64,000 bases of DNA from Rariloculus sp965263005 (GTDB lineage Bacteria; Pseudomonadota; Gammaproteobacteria; Steroidobacterales; Rariloculaceae): the NCBI RefSeq assembly GCF_965263005.1, contig NZ_OZ253579.1, positions 1,550,001 to 1,614,000 on the forward strand, written 5' to 3'. Position 1 is the first letter of the stretch. Every line of letters starts with the position of its first letter. Positions 8,534-17,313 of the stretch are shown here, piece by piece. A model generated the notes under the pieces. It ran no database searches. It saw only the letters and a list, made by a program, of their open reading frames with translations, and was not told where the DNA came from. The position numbers and the translations under genes were made by a program.

Positions 8534-9394
8534 CTACGATTCGGGTTCCAGTACGATCAGGCCGGACGCCGTATTGGACGCCGGAATGTGGTAGTGGCGG
8601 TAGATCTCGCGCACACCATCGCCGAGCGCACCGCGCATGATGAGCCACATCACGAGCTCGATGCTCTCGGCGCCGGTTTCGCGCACGTACTCGATGAACG
8701 GGATGGACTGGAGCCGCCCGGGGTCCCTGGAGAGGTCGTCGAGGAACGCCGTGTCCCATTCGCGATTGATCAGGCCCGCCCGCTCGCCGTGCAACTGATG
8801 CGACATTCCGCCGGTGCCGTAGACGACGACCTTGAGATCCTCGTGATAGGACGCGACGGCTTTCCTGATCGCGCGGCCCAGATCGAAGCAGCGTTTGCCT
8901 GTCGGCGGAGGGTACTGCACGACGTTGACGGCGACGGGCACGACCTTGTGCGGCCACCGCTCGGGCGCCGCGCAGGTGCTGTCCTTACCGCAAGTGAGCG
9001 AGAGCGGCACGGTCAGCCCGTGATCGACGGGCATTTCGTTGATCATCGTCATGTCGAACTCGTCGAGAATCAGGCTCTCGGACAGGTGCCAGGCGAGCTC
9101 CGATTGGCCCTCGACGACCGGTACCGGACGCGGCCCCCAGCCTTCGTCGGCCGGCGGGAAACTCTCGGCCACTCCGATGCCGAACGTCGGGATGATCTCG
9201 AGTGAGAACGCCGTCGCATGGTCGTTGAAGACAAGAACGATGACGTCGGGATCGACGCGCGCGAGCCATTCCTGGGCTGGAACGTAGCCGTCGAACAGCG
9301 GCTTCCAATGGTCTTCCTGCGTCTTGCCGAGGTCGATGGCCGCGCCGACGGCCGGCACGTGCGAGGTCGCGAGTCCGCCGACGATCCTGGCCAT
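8534..9394 (-). CDS. ligB: Protocatechuate 4,5-dioxygenase beta (catalytic) subunit LigB
   Basis: The 286-residue protein belongs to the LigB class III extradiol dioxygenases. The Fe(II) ligands can be placed at His12 (GLATSHVPAVG), His59 (FNDHATAF) and a Glu in the GAESIE segment, with the catalytic histidine at His199 (GTGGMSHQLHG). It opens protocatechuate between C4 and C5 to 4-carboxy-2-hydroxymuconate-6-semialdehyde, the substrate of LigC encoded on the facing strand. The start codon overlaps the ligA stop by one base (TGATG), giving coupled expression of the two subunits. Gallate or 3-O-methylgallate specificity is possible but less likely beside ligC and ligI. Confidence 0.95.
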   Translation of the reverse strand: MARIVGGLATSHVPAVGAAIDLGKTQEDHWKPLFDGYVPAQEWLARVDPDVIVLVFNDHATAFSLEIIPTFGIGVAESFPPADEGWGPRPVPVVEGQSELAWHLSESLILDEFDMTMINEMPVDHGLTVPLSLTCGKDSTCAAPERWPHKVVPVAVNVVQYPPPTGKRCFDLGRAIRKAVASYHEDLKVVVYGTGGMSHQLHGERAGLINREWDTAFLDDLSRDPGRLQSIPFIEYVRETGAESIELVMWLIMRGALGDGVREIYRHYHIPASNTASGLIVLEPES

Positions 9395-9783
9395 CAGTTT
9401 TGCTCCGTCTTGCTGCGATTGCCTCGGATCGACCGGCCGCCGGCCTTCATCATGTCGGCGTACTCTTCCTGCGTAACGCCCGACATGGCGCCGGCCATGT
9501 ACTGAAACGATCTGCCGAGCGTCGCTCCCAACTTTGACATGTAGTAGACGTTTCCGCCGAGCTTGATCATCCCGAGCCAGTCGCGTTCGATGACGCCCTT
9601 GCGTTGCTCGGGCGTCATCGGGAATCGGTCGAGGTAGGTTTCCTCGTCCGCGAGGAATGCCTCGCGGTTCTCGGCTTTCATCAGCGAGAAGAAGAACATG
9701 TTGAGGTGATAGCCCTGACGTGAACGGTGGCGGTCGAACAGGTACGTGCCCGGGATGTCGTCGAATTCGTCTTGGTCGCTCAT
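9394..9783 (-). CDS. ligA: Protocatechuate 4,5-dioxygenase alpha subunit LigA
   Basis: From the ATG at 9783 the product is 129 residues (MSDQDEFDDIPGTYLFD...). It contains the conserved LigA segments GYHLNMFFFSL, FPMTPEQR and WLGMIKLGGNVYY. LigA is the small helical subunit that caps the LigB active site. The longer in-frame extension to 10284 runs through modC on the same strand in another frame and is not a start. The gene is 104 bases downstream of modC, so it may have its own promoter in 9784-9887. Short and complete, with no abnormality. Confidence 0.94.
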   Translation of the reverse strand: MSDQDEFDDIPGTYLFDRHRSRQGYHLNMFFFSLMKAENREAFLADEETYLDRFPMTPEQRKGVIERDWLGMIKLGGNVYYMSKLGATLGRSFQYMAGAMSGVTQEEYADMMKAGGRSIRGNRSKTEQN

Positions 9784-9887
9784 TGGCTGCTCTTTATCCT
9801 CGAGGCGCCGCGCGCGGGCGGCCCGTGAAAAACAGCGGATTCTAACCCAATGTCCGAAGGGGGATAACGAATCGATTCCGATTTGTT

Positions 9888-10958
9888 TCACAGGCGGCCC
9901 TCGAACAGCACGCTCTTGATCAGGGCGTGGACGAACTGGCCTTCGGCGAGGCCGAGATCCTCGAGCGCGCCGCGCGTGATCCTCGCCCGCAGCGTCTGGG
10001 CTCCGACGCTGAGCAGGAGTTCCACATGGACGGTCTCGTCGAGATCGATTTTCTCGATGGTCGCCGGCAGCACGTTGCGTATGCTCAGGTGCCGCGGACG
10101 CTCGGTCGCGACCGCGACGTCGCGTGCGTGGATTCTGAGCCTTATGCGCTTCCCCGGGACCGCGTCGATCGCCGGGATCTGAAGCCTGCCCGTCTCGAAA
10201 GCGAGATGCGTCATCCCGTCCGCGTGCCGGTCGATGCGTGCTTCGATGACCGACCCCGCTTCCAGGCGCCCTGTGGACGACCACAGGTCGATCCGCTGCA
10301 GGATTTCGCTGACCTCGCCGTGGGCGGCCATCCGTCCGGCCGAGAGCAGCAGCATTCTGTTCGACAGTCGCGCGACCTCGTCGATATCGTGTGTGACGTA
10401 GAGCACCGGTATGGCGAATCTGCCGGGCAACTCCTCGATGTAGCTGATGATCTCGCGTTTGCGAGCCATATCGAGAGACGACAGCGGCTCGTCCATCAGC
10501 AGTACGCGCGGGCTCGTGAGCAATGCCCGGCCGATCGCGACGCGCTGCTGCTCGCCGCCTGACAGCGAAGCCGGCCGCCGCGCCAGCAGGGGCGTGAGAT
10601 CGAGCGCGCTGACCACCTCGCTCATGCCGATGGCGGCGCGGGACCGGCTATGGCGGAGCGCGAACGCCAGATTCCGTTCCACCGTCAAGTGCGGAAACAG
10701 GCGCGCATCCTGGAACACGTAGCCAACGGCCCGCTCGTGCGCCGGCACTGAACCGTGCTCGTCCTGCCAGACTTGGCCGTCGAACACGACCGTGCCGCGG
10801 GCTGCGGGCTCGAGTCCCGCGATGATTCTGAGCAGCGTCGTCTTCCCCGATCCGCTCGGACCGAACACGGCCGTGATCTCGTCGAGCGGGACGCTTTCCT
10901 TCACCTGCAGCGAGAAGCCCGGCTTCTCGATGGCGACATTCAATACCAGGTCAGCCAT
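9888..10958 (-). CDS. modC: Molybdate ABC transporter ATP-binding protein ModC
   Basis: The 356-residue ATPase has Walker A GPSGSGKTT (about 33-41), Q-loop YVFQDARLFPHL, signature LSGGEQQRVAIGRALL, Walker B VLLMDEPLSSLD and the switch H in VTHD. After the nucleotide-binding domain comes an MOP/TOBE-type region (about 285-350, IRNVLPATIEKI) that binds oxyanions and identifies the ModC subfamily. It powers uptake of molybdate (or tungstate) with ModB, which overlaps it by eight bases upstream. No modA periplasmic binding protein is present on either side. Confidence 0.94.
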   Translation of the reverse strand: MADLVLNVAIEKPGFSLQVKESVPLDEITAVFGPSGSGKTTLLRIIAGLEPAARGTVVFDGQVWQDEHGSVPAHERAVGYVFQDARLFPHLTVERNLAFALRHSRSRAAIGMSEVVSALDLTPLLARRPASLSGGEQQRVAIGRALLTSPRVLLMDEPLSSLDMARKREIISYIEELPGRFAIPVLYVTHDIDEVARLSNRMLLLSAGRMAAHGEVSEILQRIDLWSSTGRLEAGSVIEARIDRHADGMTHLAFETGRLQIPAIDAVPGKRIRLRIHARDVAVATERPRHLSIRNVLPATIEKIDLDETVHVELLLSVGAQTLRARITRGALEDLGLAEGQFVHALIKSVLFEGRL

Positions 10959-11640
10959 AGGCTCTGCCTATCGGGATCCGGCGGTTGAGAGCGTAGACGG
11001 CGAGCAGTACCGCGAACGAAAACGCGAGCAGGCCGGCCGAGAGGATATGCGCCTGCGCGTAATTCAACGTTTCGACGTGTTCGAACACCGCGATCGAGAC
11101 GACCTTCGTGCTGCCCGGAATGTTGCCCCCGACCATGAGCACAACACCGAATTCCCCCATCGTGTGCGCGAAGCCGAGCACGATCGCCGAGATATAGCCG
11201 CGCAGCGCCAACGGCGACGCGACGCGGGCGAAAGCCTGTAACGGCGACGCACCGAGCGTCGCCGCGGCTTCGAGCGGCGCTCTGCCGACGGCTTCGAACG
11301 CGCTTTGCAGCGGCTGGACTGCGAACGGGAAGGAATAGATCACCGACGCGATGACGAGTCCCGTGAACGAGAACGTCAGTGTCGTGTCGGTCAATTGCAC
11401 CCAGAACCTGCCGAGCGCGCCGGCCGGTCCGAGAACAATGAGCAGATAGAAGCCGAGCACGGTCGGTGGCAGGACGAGCGGCAGCGCAACGACGGCCTCG
11501 ATGACGGCGCGCGACCGTGCGCGCGTGAACGCAAGCCACCAGGCGAGCGGTGTGGCAATGACGAGCAGCACGAGGACGGTTACGGTAGCGAGCTGGATAC
11601 TGAGCCACACAGGCCCAAGCTCGAGTCCCTCCATCAGCAT
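10951..11640 (-). CDS. modB: Molybdate ABC transporter permease ModB
   Basis: The 229-residue inner-membrane protein has about five hydrophobic segments and the EAA loop (EAAATLGASPLQAFARVASPLALRG, only partly quoted elsewhere) that docks with ModC. MGEFGVVLMVGGNIPG is the typical ModB C-terminal motif. ModB forms the membrane channel of the molybdate transporter. The gene is first in its transcript: upstream lies only the nested inverted repeat at 11672-11834 and then ubiX in the other direction. The absence of modA suggests that the binding protein is elsewhere or lost. Confidence 0.92.
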   Translation of the reverse strand: MLMEGLELGPVWLSIQLATVTVLVLLVIATPLAWWLAFTRARSRAVIEAVVALPLVLPPTVLGFYLLIVLGPAGALGRFWVQLTDTTLTFSFTGLVIASVIYSFPFAVQPLQSAFEAVGRAPLEAAATLGASPLQAFARVASPLALRGYISAIVLGFAHTMGEFGVVLMVGGNIPGSTKVVSIAVFEHVETLNYAQAHILSAGLLAFSFAVLLAVYALNRRIPIGRAYG

Positions 11641-11671
11641 GCTCCGGTCGGTTTAACTGCCATGATATTCT

Positions 11672-11834
11672 AGGAGCCTGCGCCGCGGGAATTCACGGCT
11701 GCAAATCCGCTCTCGTCCGCCCCTTCGGTCGATCGATTTTGTTGAACATGGCTGGATATTCGCCTCAATCGATCGACCGAAGGGACGGCGATATCGAATT
11801 TTCGCTTTCTCGAATTCCCGCGGTGCAGGCTCCT
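11672..11834. repeat. 163-bp element with nested inverted repeats
   Basis: The outer arms are 23 bases, 11672-11694 and 11812-11834, complementary with one mismatch (GCC..GGGAATTC against GAATTCCCGCGG). Inside them is a perfect 18-base inverted pair, 11721-11738 and 11767-11784 (CCCTTCGGTCGATCGATT). The element fills most of the gap between the divergent modB and ubiX genes. The two-level symmetry looks like a miniature inverted-repeat transposable element or a REP/BIME-type structure. Obvious target-site duplications are not visible. It contains no gene. It must lie in or near the promoters of both flanking genes. Confidence 0.85.
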
Positions 11835-11884
11835 GGCCGAACAACGGCTGCCGGTGCGCGCGCTGCCGCGGTGCCGGTAGCGGG

Positions 11885-12502
11885 ATGGTGGACCAAGCAA
11901 AGGTTGATGGACAAGTGACGCGGCGGATAGTAACAGCGATTACCGGTGCTTCGGGCTCGATCTACGGCGTGAGATTGCTCGAGGCGCTCAGCCGGCAGCC
12001 CGATGTGGAGACCCACCTGGTCGTCTCGCGGGCCGGTCTCCTCAATGTCTCCGTCGAGCTCGACATGGGCCGCGCGCAACTGGAATCGTTGGCCGATGTC
12101 GTCCATTCCGATCGAGACATCGGCGCGAGCGTCGCGAGCGGTTCGTTCCGGACCGACGGCATGATCATCGCGCCGTGCTCGACGAAGAGCCTCGCCGCGA
12201 TCGCGACGGGCGTGACCGACACGCTCGTCACGAGGGCCGCCGATGTCGCGCTCAAGGAGCGGCGCCGCGTCGTGCTCATGGTCAGGGAGAGCCCGCTCCA
12301 CCTCGTCCACTTGCGCAACATGACGACCGTGACGGAGATGGGAGGCATCGTTTTCCCGCCGGTGCCCGCGTTCTACGCAAACCTCGAGAGCATCGACGCG
12401 ATGGTCGATCAGACGGTGGGCCGCGTGTTGGACCTGTTTGGCATCGATTCGCCGCTGCTTCGGCGCTGGGAGGGGCTCAGGGAGCGCGAGGGTACCGGTT
12501 AG
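11885..12502 (+). CDS. ubiX: Flavin prenyltransferase UbiX
   Basis: The 205-residue protein has the UbiX/Pad1 motifs ITGASGSIYG (FMN-binding), APCSTKSLAAIATG and the prenyl-transfer segment RRVVLMVRESPLHLVHL. UbiX joins dimethylallyl phosphate to reduced FMN to make prenylated FMN, the cofactor of UbiD decarboxylases in ubiquinone synthesis or aromatic-acid decarboxylation. No UbiD is in this window. The ATG at 11885 is immediately after the inverted-repeat element, and a shorter start a few codons later is possible. Its neighbours (modBC, folE) do not share a pathway with it. Confidence 0.93.
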   Translation: MVDQAKVDGQVTRRIVTAITGASGSIYGVRLLEALSRQPDVETHLVVSRAGLLNVSVELDMGRAQLESLADVVHSDRDIGASVASGSFRTDGMIIAPCSTKSLAAIATGVTDTLVTRAADVALKERRRVVLMVRESPLHLVHLRNMTTVTEMGGIVFPPVPAFYANLESIDAMVDQTVGRVLDLFGIDSPLLRRWEGLREREGTG

Positions 12503-12541
12503 CCGGGCGTGGGCGTTCCGTGCGGGATGGCCGCGGCCCGG

Positions 12542-13126
12542 TCAGCCAACAACGTTCGGCCTGCCGATCATGGTGAGAAATTCGTTGCGCGTGCGCGGGT
12601 CGGACCGGAAATGCCCCAGCAGTTGACTCGTGATCATCGCGACGCCGTGCTTGCGCACGCCGCGGGTCGTCATGCACTGATGCGTACCCTCGACGACCAC
12701 GCCGACACCCTTGGGCTTCAGGACGTCCTGAATGCAGTGGGCGATCTGCGCGGTCATCGCTTCTTGCACCTGCAGACGCCGCGCGAATGTCTCAACGACA
12801 CGGGCGAGCTTGCTTATGCCGACGATCTTGCGGGCGGGCAGATAGCCGATGTGGACCTTGCCGATGATCGGCGCCATGTGGTGTTCGCAATGGGACTCGA
12901 ATCGGATGTCCCTGAGCACGATCATCTCGTCGTAACCCTCAACCTCCTGGAAGGTCCGCCTGAGGAATTCCACGGGGTCCTCGCGATAGCCGCCGAACCA
13001 GTCCTCGTATGCCTTGGCGACGCGCTCGGGGGTTGAGCGCAATCCCTCCCGGTCGGGATCGTCGCCTATCCAGCGAAGCAGCGTTCGAACCGCTTGCTCC
13101 GCCTCTGCTCTCGTCGGTCGACTCAC
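12542..13126 (-). CDS. folE: GTP cyclohydrolase I FolE
   Basis: The 194-residue protein shows the type I GTP cyclohydrolase signature: RDIRFESHCEHHM with the zinc Cys and catalytic His residues, GKVHIGYLPARKIVGISKL, and THQCMTTRGV with the second zinc Cys. It converts GTP to 7,8-dihydroneopterin triphosphate for folate or pterin synthesis. Full length, convergent with ubiX. Upstream, 13127-13392 separates it from otsB and contains two short copies of a GTCCCCTTT motif and a small GC hairpin (GTCCCCTTTTGC/GAAGGGGCAC, about 13250-13272) of unknown role. Confidence 0.95.
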   Translation of the reverse strand: MSRPTRAEAEQAVRTLLRWIGDDPDREGLRSTPERVAKAYEDWFGGYREDPVEFLRRTFQEVEGYDEMIVLRDIRFESHCEHHMAPIIGKVHIGYLPARKIVGISKLARVVETFARRLQVQEAMTAQIAHCIQDVLKPKGVGVVVEGTHQCMTTRGVRKHGVAMITSQLLGHFRSDPRTRNEFLTMIGRPNVVG

Positions 13127-13392
13127 GAGGTTTGAAGTCCGCTTGGAGACATAGGGGCGGGCAGTCTAAGGCGGGTAGGGCGCTTGCGCAACCGGCCGGC
13201 TTGCCGTGTCGGTCCAAAGCCGGGACGTCCCCTTTGTCCAATTTTAAAATGTCCCCTTTTGCAGAAGGGGCACAGGGGATTGTCGGGAGAACGGATGGCC
13301 ACGGGCCGGCGTAAGCCGGATCGGTCGCGTGCGGTTCGGGCCGGCGGGCCGCCGTCTTTGCGGCTCGACTGACGGCGTTGTATCTTCGCCGC

Positions 13393-14151
13393 GTGAGTGA
13401 GACGACAATACCGGAGTGGCCCGCTCGACCGGCCCTGTTTCTCGACCTTGACGGCACGCTGCTGGAGCTTGAGGAAGAGCCTGACGCCGTCGAGCTTTCG
13501 ACGCGGCTCAAGAAGCTGTTGCCGCGCTTGCCCGCGGCGACCGGCGGCGCCGTGGCCTTCGTCAGCGGCCGCACGATACGCGAGATCGACCGCCTCCTCG
13601 CACCGCACAGATTCGCGTTGGCGGGTGTGCACGGCAACGAGCGGCGCGGGAATGGCCTGTCGAGCCTGCAGGAGGGCGACGATTCCGATGCTTTGGACGG
13701 CATTCGCCGCGAAATGGAAGCGTATCGAGCGGCGAATCCCGGCCTTATCGTCGAGGACAAGCGGATTGGCGTTGCGTTGCACTATCGCAAGCGCGGCGAT
13801 CTCGAGGCTGCGGTCCTTGAGTTCGCTGCGAGGCTCGAGGCATCGCTGCCGCGGGGCTACGAGCTTCTTCGAGGCAGCAAGGTCGTGGAAGTGAAGCCGT
13901 CTGCGATGAACAAGGGCGCGGCCGTACGTGCGTTCATGCAGGAGCCGCCGTTCGTGGAGCGAACGCCGGTATTCGTCGGCGATGATGTCACGGACGAAGC
14001 GGCCTTCGAGGCGGTCAACGCGCTCGGCGGCGTAGCCGTCAAGGTACGCGCTGGCGCGACCGCGGCGCCGTGGCGGCTGCCGAACGTCGATGCGGTCTTG
14101 AGCTGGCTCGAAACACTCGTTGCCCGCCAGTCAGGATCCGGGCATGGCTGA
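13393..14151 (+). CDS. otsB: Trehalose-6-phosphate phosphatase OtsB
   Basis: A HAD-superfamily phosphatase of about 252 residues with motif I LFLDLDGTLLEL, the SGR motif in AFVSGRTIREID, and the C-terminal FVGDDVTDEAAF. It dephosphorylates trehalose-6-phosphate. The start is uncertain: GTG at 13393 (VSETTIPEW) is chosen, while TTG at 13378 would add five residues, and neither has a clear ribosome site. The stop overlaps the start of the GH15 gene by eight bases. The order phosphatase-GH15-synthase forms a trehalose operon. Confidence 0.9.
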   Translation: MSETTIPEWPARPALFLDLDGTLLELEEEPDAVELSTRLKKLLPRLPAATGGAVAFVSGRTIREIDRLLAPHRFALAGVHGNERRGNGLSSLQEGDDSDALDGIRREMEAYRAANPGLIVEDKRIGVALHYRKRGDLEAAVLEFAARLEASLPRGYELLRGSKVVEVKPSAMNKGAAVRAFMQEPPFVERTPVFVGDDVTDEAAFEAVNALGGVAVKVRAGATAAPWRLPNVDAVLSWLETLVARQSGSGHG

Positions 14152-15934
14152 TCTGGAGCTTGGCCTCATAGGCAACTGTCAGATTGCGATCCTGATCGAC
14201 CGGCTCGGGAAGTTCGTCTGGGGCTCATTTCCGAGGGTGGACGGCGATCCGTTCTTCTGCTCGCTGCTCGGTGCGGACGCGCCGCCGACGGAAGCGGGAT
14301 TCTTCGCAGTCGAGCTGCTCGATTTCGAGCGTTCGGAGCAGTCCTACGTCGAGAACACGGCGATCCTGACGACGCTGCTCGAGGACAAGGCCGGCAACGC
14401 TGTCAGGATCACGGACTTCGCGCCGCGCTACGCGCAGTTCGGGCGCAGCTTTCATCCGATCATGGTGGTTCGGCGAATCGAGCCCGCCGCGGGCAGCCCG
14501 GCCATCCGGATACGGCTCAGGCCGGCTGCCGAGTATGGCAGCACGACGCCCGAGGTCACGCACGGCAGCAACCACATCAGGTTCGTCAGCGGCGACTTCA
14601 CGCTCAGGGCGACGACGAACGCGTCGTTGGCCGCGGTCCTCGAAGAGCGCGCAGTGATCCTCGACGAGCCGATCTCCATAATCCTCGGTCCCGACGAGAC
14701 GATCCCGGAAAACCCCGAAAAGCTGGCGCGCGAGATGTTCGGTGAGACGAAGGCGTATTGGGTGGGCTGGTCGAGAGCGCTGTCCATTCCGTTCGAATGG
14801 CAGGAGGCGGTCATCCGCGCGGCGATCACGTTGAAACTGTGCACATTCGAGGATACGGGCGCGGTGCTTGCCGCGCTCACGACGTCGATTCCCGAAGCGC
14901 CGGAGAGCGGGCGCAACTGGGACTATCGATACTGCTGGCTCAGGGACAGTTTCTACGTCGTGCACGCGCTCAATCAGCTTGGCGCAACGAGGACGATGCA
15001 AGAGTTCGTGCGCTATCTGTTCAACCTGGTGGCCGAGCTCGGGGGCTCGGGAGCGCTGCAGCCCGTCTACGGCATTGCGGGTCAGGCTAAGCTCGAGGAG
15101 CGCGTCATCGACAGCTTGCCCGGTTATCGTGGCATGGGCCCGGTACGTGTCGGCAACGACGCCTACCGGCAGACGCAGAACGACGTGTTCGGCCAGACGG
15201 TGCTTGCGGCCACGCAGTGTTTCTTCGATCGGCGGCTCGTGGGCCAGGGTACGGATCAGCAGTTCGCGCTGCTCGAGGCGCTCGGGACCCGCGCGGCCGA
15301 ACTCTACGATCAGCCCGATGCGGGTCTCTGGGAGTATCGGGGCCGTAGTGAGGTGCACACCTACTCGAGCGTCATGTGCTGGGCGGCCTGCGACCGGCTC
15401 ACGCGCATCGCCCGGCAGATCGGCAGCGCCGAGCGGGCCGAGCATTGGGCCGCTACGGCCGCCCGGCTGCGCGAGCGGATCCTCGCCGAAGCGTGGAGCG
15501 AGGAACGCAACAGTTTCGTTGCGACCTTCGGCGGCACGGCGCTCGATGCGAGCCTGCTGACGCTTGCCGATCTCGGCTTCCTCGCGCCGGAGGATCCGCG
15601 GTTCCTCGGCACGATCGCGGCTGTGGAAGCGGAGCTCAAGCACGGGCCGTATCTGTTCCGTTACGCCGACGCGGACGATTTCGGCAGGCCCGAGACCGCG
15701 TTCAACATCTGCACCTTCTGGTATATCAACGCGTTGGCCGCCGTGGGGCGCCATGAGGAGGCTCGTGAGCTCTTTGGCAACATGCTCGATCGGCGCAACG
15801 CCCTGGGGTTGCTGTCCGAGGATCTCGATCCGGACACGGGTGAGCTCTGGGGGAATTTCCCCCAAACGTACAGCATGGTCGGCATCATCGTGGCCGCAAA
15901 GCGGCTGAGCCGCTCCTGGGAGCAAGCGCTATGA
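14144..15934 (+). CDS. Glycoside hydrolase family 15 protein (glucoamylase/trehalase-like)
   Basis: The 596-residue protein has an N-terminal beta-sandwich part and a helical toroid domain typical of bacterial GH15 enzymes. Visible motifs are NWDYRYCWLRDS (substrate-binding), YSSVMCWAACDRL, PETAFNICTFWY with the putative acid Glu, and LGLLSEDLDP followed by GNFPQTYS with the putative base Glu. Family members hydrolyse alpha-glucosidic bonds, and some actinobacterial and proteobacterial ones are trehalases. Its position between otsB and otsA, overlapping both by 8 and 4 bases, suggests it acts on trehalose or a related oligosaccharide. It has no signal peptide, so it is cytoplasmic. Start ATG 14144 is chosen over the in-frame 14120. 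Confidence 0.88.
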   Translation: MADLELGLIGNCQIAILIDRLGKFVWGSFPRVDGDPFFCSLLGADAPPTEAGFFAVELLDFERSEQSYVENTAILTTLLEDKAGNAVRITDFAPRYAQFGRSFHPIMVVRRIEPAAGSPAIRIRLRPAAEYGSTTPEVTHGSNHIRFVSGDFTLRATTNASLAAVLEERAVILDEPISIILGPDETIPENPEKLAREMFGETKAYWVGWSRALSIPFEWQEAVIRAAITLKLCTFEDTGAVLAALTTSIPEAPESGRNWDYRYCWLRDSFYVVHALNQLGATRTMQEFVRYLFNLVAELGGSGALQPVYGIAGQAKLEERVIDSLPGYRGMGPVRVGNDAYRQTQNDVFGQTVLAATQCFFDRRLVGQGTDQQFALLEALGTRAAELYDQPDAGLWEYRGRSEVHTYSSVMCWAACDRLTRIARQIGSAERAEHWAATAARLRERILAEAWSEERNSFVATFGGTALDASLLTLADLGFLAPEDPRFLGTIAAVEAELKHGPYLFRYADADDFGRPETAFNICTFWYINALAAVGRHEEARELFGNMLDRRNALGLLSEDLDPDTGELWGNFPQTYSMVGIIVAAKRLSRSWEQAL

Positions 15935-17313
15935 GCAGACTCGTGGCCGTATCGAACCGCGTCGCTGCACCAATAGCGGGAAAGTCGGCCGGCGGGCTCG
16001 CCGTCGGCGTTCTCGCAGCGCTCAGGGAGCGCGGCGGCGTCTGGTTCGGCTGGAGCGGCAAGACGACGGCCCGCGATCCCGGCGACCCGAAGCTCAAGCG
16101 GTCCGGGGCAATCGAGTTTGCGACGATCGACATCAACGACCGGGATTGCGACCGGTATTACAATGGGTTCAGCAACGACACGCTCTGGCCGCTGTTGCAT
16201 TACATGCTCGGTTTTTTCAGATACAGCCGTGCCGAATACGAAGCCTATCGCCGGGTCAACGAGCTCTTTGCCCAAAAGCTCAAGCCTCTACTGCGCGCGG
16301 ACGACCTGATCTGGGTGCACGATTACCACCTGTTCCTGCTTGGCTCGGCGCTCAGGCGCATGAACGTCGCACAGCCGATCGGATTTTTCCTGCACGTTCC
16401 GTTTCCAAGCTTCAACGTGTTGCGGACGTTGCCGGGTTACGAACACCTGCTGAGCGCGCTGGCGTCGTACGATGTCGTCGGGTTTCAGACCGAGGGCGAC
16501 CTGGAGTCGTTTCAGGATTGCCTGAAACAGGCGGAGATCGGCGGCGAAGTGCACGGCGATGGGCGTGTCACAGCGTTCGGCAGAACGTTCAGGGCCGGCG
16601 CCTTTCCGATCGGCATCGATGTGGACGAGTGCCAGACCGTGGCGGTGGCGAATTTCGAGTCGCGCGATATTCGGCGGCTCGCGCACAGCCTCCGCGGGCG
16701 CAAGTTCATCGTCGGCGTCGACCGGCTCGACTACAGCAAGGGGCTGGAACTCAGGTTCCGCGCCTACGAGGCGCTGCTTGAACGCTATCCGACGGCGCTC
16801 GGCAACGTCGTGTTCCTGCAGATCGCTCCGCCGACACGAACCGGCGTGAGGGCATACGATTCGATCCGCGAGGACCTCGAGCGCGCGGCCGGCAACATCA
16901 ACGGCCGCTTCGCCGAGATCGACTGGGTGCCTATCCGTTATTTGAACCGCGGCTATCCTCGCGAGAGGCTCATGTCGATACTGCGGTTGGCCGATGTCGG
17001 CGTCGTGACGCCGATTCGCGACGGCATGAACCTGGTCGCCAAGGAATACGTGGCGAGCCAGGATCCCGACGATCCGGGCATACTGGTTCTCTCGACGCTT
17101 TGCGGTGCGGCGCGGGAGCTCGACGCGGCCGTGCTCGTCAATCCCTATGATCGCCAGACCGTTGCGGACGGTCTGCAAAGCGCCATAGCGATGCCGGTCG
17201 CCGAGCGCCGCGAGCGGTACCTGACGATGATCGACGTGCTCAAGCGCAACGACATTCACCATTGGTGCCGGCGGTTCACCGACACGCTGCAAGACGCCGC
17301 GAGTGGACGGTGA
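15931..17313 (+). CDS. otsA: Trehalose-6-phosphate synthase OtsA (GT20)
   Basis: The 460-residue glycosyltransferase has VWVHDYHLF-type sequence (IWVHDYHLFLLG), FLHVPFPS, GVDRLDYSKGL (UDP-glucose/phosphate contacts) and RDGMNLVAKEYVA, the standard OtsA signatures. It makes trehalose-6-phosphate from UDP-glucose and glucose-6-phosphate, and otsB two genes upstream removes the phosphate. ATG overlaps the GH15 stop (ATGA). The product is an osmolyte or stress protectant, consistent with a saline habitat, which is inference. Confidence 0.95.
   Translation: MSRLVAVSNRVAAPIAGKSAGGLAVGVLAALRERGGVWFGWSGKTTARDPGDPKLKRSGAIEFATIDINDRDCDRYYNGFSNDTLWPLLHYMLGFFRYSRAEYEAYRRVNELFAQKLKPLLRADDLIWVHDYHLFLLGSALRRMNVAQPIGFFLHVPFPSFNVLRTLPGYEHLLSALASYDVVGFQTEGDLESFQDCLKQAEIGGEVHGDGRVTAFGRTFRAGAFPIGIDVDECQTVAVANFESRDIRRLAHSLRGRKFIVGVDRLDYSKGLELRFRAYEALLERYPTALGNVVFLQIAPPTRTGVRAYDSIREDLERAAGNINGRFAEIDWVPIRYLNRGYPRERLMSILRLADVGVVTPIRDGMNLVAKEYVASQDPDDPGILVLSTLCGAARELDAAVLVNPYDRQTVADGLQSAIAMPVAERRERYLTMIDVLKRNDIHHWCRRFTDTLQDAASGR

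Noticed and set aside
13240..13275. GTCCCCTTTTGC/GAAGGGGCAC hairpin as a terminator
   Set aside because: It lies upstream of both diverging genes (folE and otsB), where a terminator would serve neither. Kept only as a note in the folE entry.
14225..15925. 566-codon open frame on the minus strand
   Set aside because: Antisense to the GH15 gene, which has clear catalytic motifs and overlapping neighbours. The antisense product is Arg/Glu-rich without family signs.
16288..17292. 334-codon open frame on the minus strand
   Set aside because: Antisense to otsA, no motifs.
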